Source of the DNA: Dyella_A sp049445995
GTDB taxonomy: Bacteria > Pseudomonadota > Gammaproteobacteria > Xanthomonadales > Rhodanobacteraceae
Reading direction: 5' to 3'
NCBI RefSeq assembly: GCF_049445995.1
Contig: NZ_JBMSDZ010000018.1
Coordinates: 6,443 to 70,442, forward strand
Length of the DNA: 64,000 nucleotides
Below, in pieces: positions 61,944 to 64,000 of this stretch (its first letter is position 1; each line of letters opens with the position of its first letter). The notes below the pieces were generated by a model. It did not search any database and was not told where the DNA came from. It worked only from the letters and a program-made list of their open reading frames with translations. A program made the translations under genes and the position numbers.

Positions 61944-62957
61944 ATGAGCAAGACCATTGCCGTGATCCCCGGCGACGGCATCGGCCCCGAGATCATGACC
62001 GCCACGCTGCGCGTGCTCGACGCGCTCGACTGCGGCCTGGCCTACGACTTCGCCGACGCCGGCATGGTGGCGCTCGACAGACACGGCGACCTGCTGCCGA
62101 AGGAGACGCTGGACAAGATCGCCCGGCACAAGGTGGCGCTGAAGGGTCCGCTGACCACGCCGATCGGCGGCGGCTTCACCTCGATCAACGTCACGTTGCG
62201 CCGCCACTTCGATCTGTACGCCAACGTGCGACCGGCGATCAGCTTCCCCGGCACCAGGTCGCGCTACGAGAACATCGACATCATCACCGTGCGCGAGAAC
62301 ACCGAGGGCGCCTATCTGGCCGAGGGCCAGACGCTGTCCGAGGACGGCGAGACGGCCACTTCGATCATCCGCAACACCCGCATGGGCAGCACCCGCATCG
62401 TGCGCTACGCCTTCGAGATGGCGGTGAAGAAGGGGCGCAGGAAGGTCACCGCGGTGCACAAGGCCAACATCATGAAGACCAGCTCCGGGCTGTTCCTCAA
62501 CGTGGCCCGCGAGATCGCCAGGGAATACCCGCAGATCGAGTTCAACGAGATGATCGTGGACAACACCTGCATGCAGCTGGTGATGCGCCCGGAGCAGTTC
62601 GACGTGATCGTCACCACCAACCTGTTCGGCGACATCCTCTCCGACCTGTGCGCCGGCCTGGTCGGCGGCCTGGGCCTGGCCCCGGGCGACAACATCGGCG
62701 AGCACGCGGCCATTTTCGAAGCGGTGCACGGCTCGGCGCCGGACATCGCCGGCAAGGGCATCGCCAATCCGTGCGCGCTGCTGCTGGCCGCGGCCGACAT
62801 GCTCGATCACCTGGGCCAGGTGGAGAAGGGCACCAGGCTGCGCCAGACGATCCGCGACACGCTCACCCACGACCGCGACAGCGTGACCCCGGACCTGGGC
62901 GGCAAGGGCAGCACCGAGAGCTTCGGCGAGGCGATCGCGCGCCGTGTCGCGGCCTGA
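61944..62957 (+). CDS. icd: NAD-dependent isocitrate dehydrogenase
   Basis: A 337-residue beta-decarboxylating dehydrogenase of the TCA cycle. IAVIPGDGIGPEI, the substrate-binding NVTLRRHFDLYANVRP and ITVRENTEGAYLAEG, KANIMKTSSGLFL, and DILSDLCAGLVGGLGLAP are visible. The short length and sequence resemble the NAD-type enzyme found in Xanthomonadales rather than the larger NADP enzyme of E. coli. The cofactor is inferred from type. RBS AAGGAG about 7 nt before ATG. Confidence 0.88.
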   Translation: MSKTIAVIPGDGIGPEIMTATLRVLDALDCGLAYDFADAGMVALDRHGDLLPKETLDKIARHKVALKGPLTTPIGGGFTSINVTLRRHFDLYANVRPAISFPGTRSRYENIDIITVRENTEGAYLAEGQTLSEDGETATSIIRNTRMGSTRIVRYAFEMAVKKGRRKVTAVHKANIMKTSSGLFLNVAREIAREYPQIEFNEMIVDNTCMQLVMRPEQFDVIVTTNLFGDILSDLCAGLVGGLGLAPGDNIGEHAAIFEAVHGSAPDIAGKGIANPCALLLAAADMLDHLGQVEKGTRLRQTIRDTLTHDRDSVTPDLGGKGSTESFGEAIARRVAA

Positions 62958-62967
62958 ACACGCCCCG

Positions 62968-62992
62968 ACTCCGTCGCAGGTCCGAACGGAGT
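62968..62992 (+). terminator. Hairpin downstream of icd
   Basis: A 7-bp stem (ACTCCGT at 62968-62974 with ACGGAGT at 62986-62992) starts 10 bp after the stop. No T-run; partial termination or mRNA end protection is possible. The gap to parD (62958-63129) has no other gene. Confidence 0.35.
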
Positions 62993-63096
62993 GAGGGCCG
63001 GCGGGGATTCGGTCAAAAACCGGCAATCCCGCTTCCAAGTCACTGTCTTGCTTGGGAACCGACTGCCGGCTTCTCGTGTGGCGGCGCCGAAGGTGT

Positions 63097-63109
63097 AGGA
63101 TTAAATCCT
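63097..63109 (+). promoter_or_regulatory. Palindromic operator upstream of parD
   Basis: AGGATT-A-AATCCT is a perfect 13-nt palindrome 21 bp before the antitoxin start, with AATACT (63112-63117) just after as possible -10. Antitoxins of the ParD type bind such sites to repress their own operon. Confidence 0.6.
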
Positions 63110-63129
63110 GCAATACTAGAGGGCTGCGT

Positions 63130-63414
63130 ATGCGCTCCACACAACAGTTCAGCATCACCCTTCCCAACGAGATGGCCGAGCTCGTGCGGTCCAAGGTTGC
63201 GGCGGGCGAATACGCCACCGAAAGTGAGGTCATTCGCGACGGGCTGCGCGCGCTCGCGGCACGCGATAAGGCGGTCGAGGCGTGGCTGCGCGACCAGGTG
63301 GTGCCGGCCGCCGAGGCGTTGCAGGCGGACCCGTCTCGCGGGCTTTCGGTGGGCCAGGTGCGCGAGCATCTCACTCGGAAGCGGTCGGCCCGACGTGGCA
63401 GTCCGGCCGCGTGA
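63130..63414 (+). CDS. parD: ParD-family antitoxin
   Basis: A 94-residue antitoxin with an N-terminal ribbon-helix-helix (STQQFSITLPNEMAELVRSKVAAGEYATESEVIRDGLRAL, residues 3-42) and a C-terminal toxin-binding tail. It binds DNA and neutralises the toxin encoded next. AGAGGG about 7 nt before ATG. The stop overlaps the GTG of parE (GTGA). This pair is at the right end of the window and is probably mobile by nature. Confidence 0.9.
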   Translation: MRSTQQFSITLPNEMAELVRSKVAAGEYATESEVIRDGLRALAARDKAVEAWLRDQVVPAAEALQADPSRGLSVGQVREHLTRKRSARRGSPAA

Positions 63415-63722
63415 CCTTTGCCGTCATCTTCGCGCCAGAGGCCATCGATCACCTCGATGCGATTGAACGGTACATCGCCGACGCCGGTGCTCCGGTTGCC
63501 GGCGCCGACTACGTGGATGCCATCGTCGCGTTCTGCCAAAGCTTGGCCACGTTCTCTCTGCGAGGAACGAAGCGCGACGACCTGCTGCCTGGACTGCGCA
63601 TCACCAACTACCGCGGCAGCGCCGTGGTCGCGTTCGTGGTGAACGAGACGATCAAGACCGTCGCCATCCTCGGTGTTTTCTACGCCGGGCAGGATTACGA
63701 GGCCATCCTGCAGGAGCCATAG
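63411..63722 (+). CDS. parE: ParE-family toxin
   Basis: A 103-residue toxin of the RelE/ParE superfamily, starting at GTG 63411: VIFAPEAIDHLDAIERYIADAGAPVAG at the N-terminus, GTKRDDLLPGLRITNYRGSAVVAFVVN in the middle, and ILGVFYAGQDYEAILQ at the C-terminus. ParE toxins usually poison DNA gyrase; RelE-type toxins cleave mRNA. The lack of RelE catalytic His/Arg pattern and the GLR...Y...VVAF motif favour ParE. Coupled to the antitoxin by a 4-bp overlap. Confidence 0.9.
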   Translation: MTFAVIFAPEAIDHLDAIERYIADAGAPVAGADYVDAIVAFCQSLATFSLRGTKRDDLLPGLRITNYRGSAVVAFVVNETIKTVAILGVFYAGQDYEAILQEP

Positions 63723-64000
63723 GGCGCGGCCGTGCTGTACGCCCATCCGCTTGGGCAGAGTAGGGTCTCGCCGAGGGCAAGGCGGAATAACGCAGCATTA
63801 TCCCGCCTTTGAATCCCGATCTTCGCAGATGAACGCACGCTGTCAGGCGTTGCGTAATTACGTATTACCTGATTCCGTGACCTCTCCCTGCCAAACCGCA
63901 CCACACAGCCACCTGCACGAGCCCGCCCGCTCACCCATCGGGTGAGGCCCGCTGTCGGGTATGCTGCGGCTCGATCTCGTTGCCGCGCCGTTCGCTCATG
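63723..64000. other. Intergenic end of window
   Basis: This 278-bp stretch contains an inverted repeat (63779-63809) and a short AT-rich palindrome-like piece (around 63855-63872). Reading frames here are short and resemble translated repeat DNA rather than genes. The last bases may belong to a gene beyond the window; nothing can be said about it. Confidence 0.5.
63779..63809. repeat. Hairpin repeat downstream of the toxin gene
   Basis: AAGGCGGAATAA pairs with TTATCCCGCCTT with one mismatch around a 7-nt loop. Such GGCGGATAA hairpins are frequent dispersed repeats in Xanthomonadales and relatives and may also act as terminator for parDE. Confidence 0.55.

Noticed and set aside
63695..63934. 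Minus-strand 79-codon frame at the window end
   Set aside because: It overlaps the toxin 3' end and the hairpin repeat, and looks like translated repeat DNA.

Overview
The window is high-GC gammaproteobacterial DNA. The best guess is the order Xanthomonadales (Lysobacterales), probably Rhodanobacteraceae. The evidence is the gene repertoire: an NAD-type isocitrate dehydrogenase, YajQ, a PhoB-PhoR-PPK1-PPX block and a secreted S10 carboxypeptidase. Dispersed palindromes in the intergenic spaces also fit. Family placement is inference; no rRNA or tRNA gene is visible.

Bases 1 to about 16,480 are the late half of a short-tailed (podovirus-type) prophage cut by the left window edge. The order is major capsid, capsid-cement protein, connector and tail proteins with Ig-like and carbohydrate-binding-like domains, then three or four internal (ejection) proteins, tail fibre and AT-rich receptor-binding module, fibre-assembly chaperone, and a full lysis cassette (coiled-coil/TM protein, holin, signal-anchor lysozyme, Rz with Rz1 nested inside). 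The order resembles Bordetella phage BPP-1, but no reverse transcriptase or template repeat is seen. Two glycan-type enzymes sit inside this virion operon: a GT-A-fold glycosyltransferase-like protein and a sulfotransferase-like protein. A small membrane protein is encoded antisense at the tail-fibre junction.

Bases 16.6 to 64 kb are chromosome. 16.6-19.4 kb: DUF1415, SelO, TrxC. 19.5-26.7 kb (minus strand): five translationally coupled genes that look like a synthase-dependent exopolysaccharide system (HEAT-repeat membrane protein, processive GT2 synthase, TPR plus YaiO-type outer-membrane barrel, LtaS/sulfatase-type transferase, secreted TIM-barrel-like protein). 26.9-32.0 kb: S10 peptidase, FKBP lipoprotein, MsrB, and a permease coupled to a Rieske oxygenase. 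32.3-36.7 kb: NERD-nuclease/helicase, diguanylate cyclase, MpaB-like protein. 36.8-38.1 kb: DAHP synthase behind an aromatic-rich leader peptide and attenuator. 38.1-44.1 kb: OsmC, small GNAT, DUF1345, YajQ, HI0933-type flavoprotein, hydroxyacid dehydrogenase, FumC. 44.1-49.9 kb: three small membrane proteins, a DUF2884 lipoprotein, and a YtrA-type GntR/ABC operon with a clear promoter and operator. 50.0-53.4 kb: amidohydrolase remnant, LysR regulator, YbdL-type aminotransferase and omega-amidase. 53.4-61.0 kb (minus): PPX, PPK1, PhoR, PhoB and a BepA-like protease. 61.1-63.7 kb: glutaredoxin, AhpD-like protein, isocitrate dehydrogenase and a ParD/ParE toxin-antitoxin pair.

Two intergenic spaces hold long imperfect palindromes (147 and 186 nt), each reaching into the 3' end of the neighbouring gene. 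A perfect 22-nt inverted REP-like pair and further short palindromes show that this genome carries several families of hairpin repeats.
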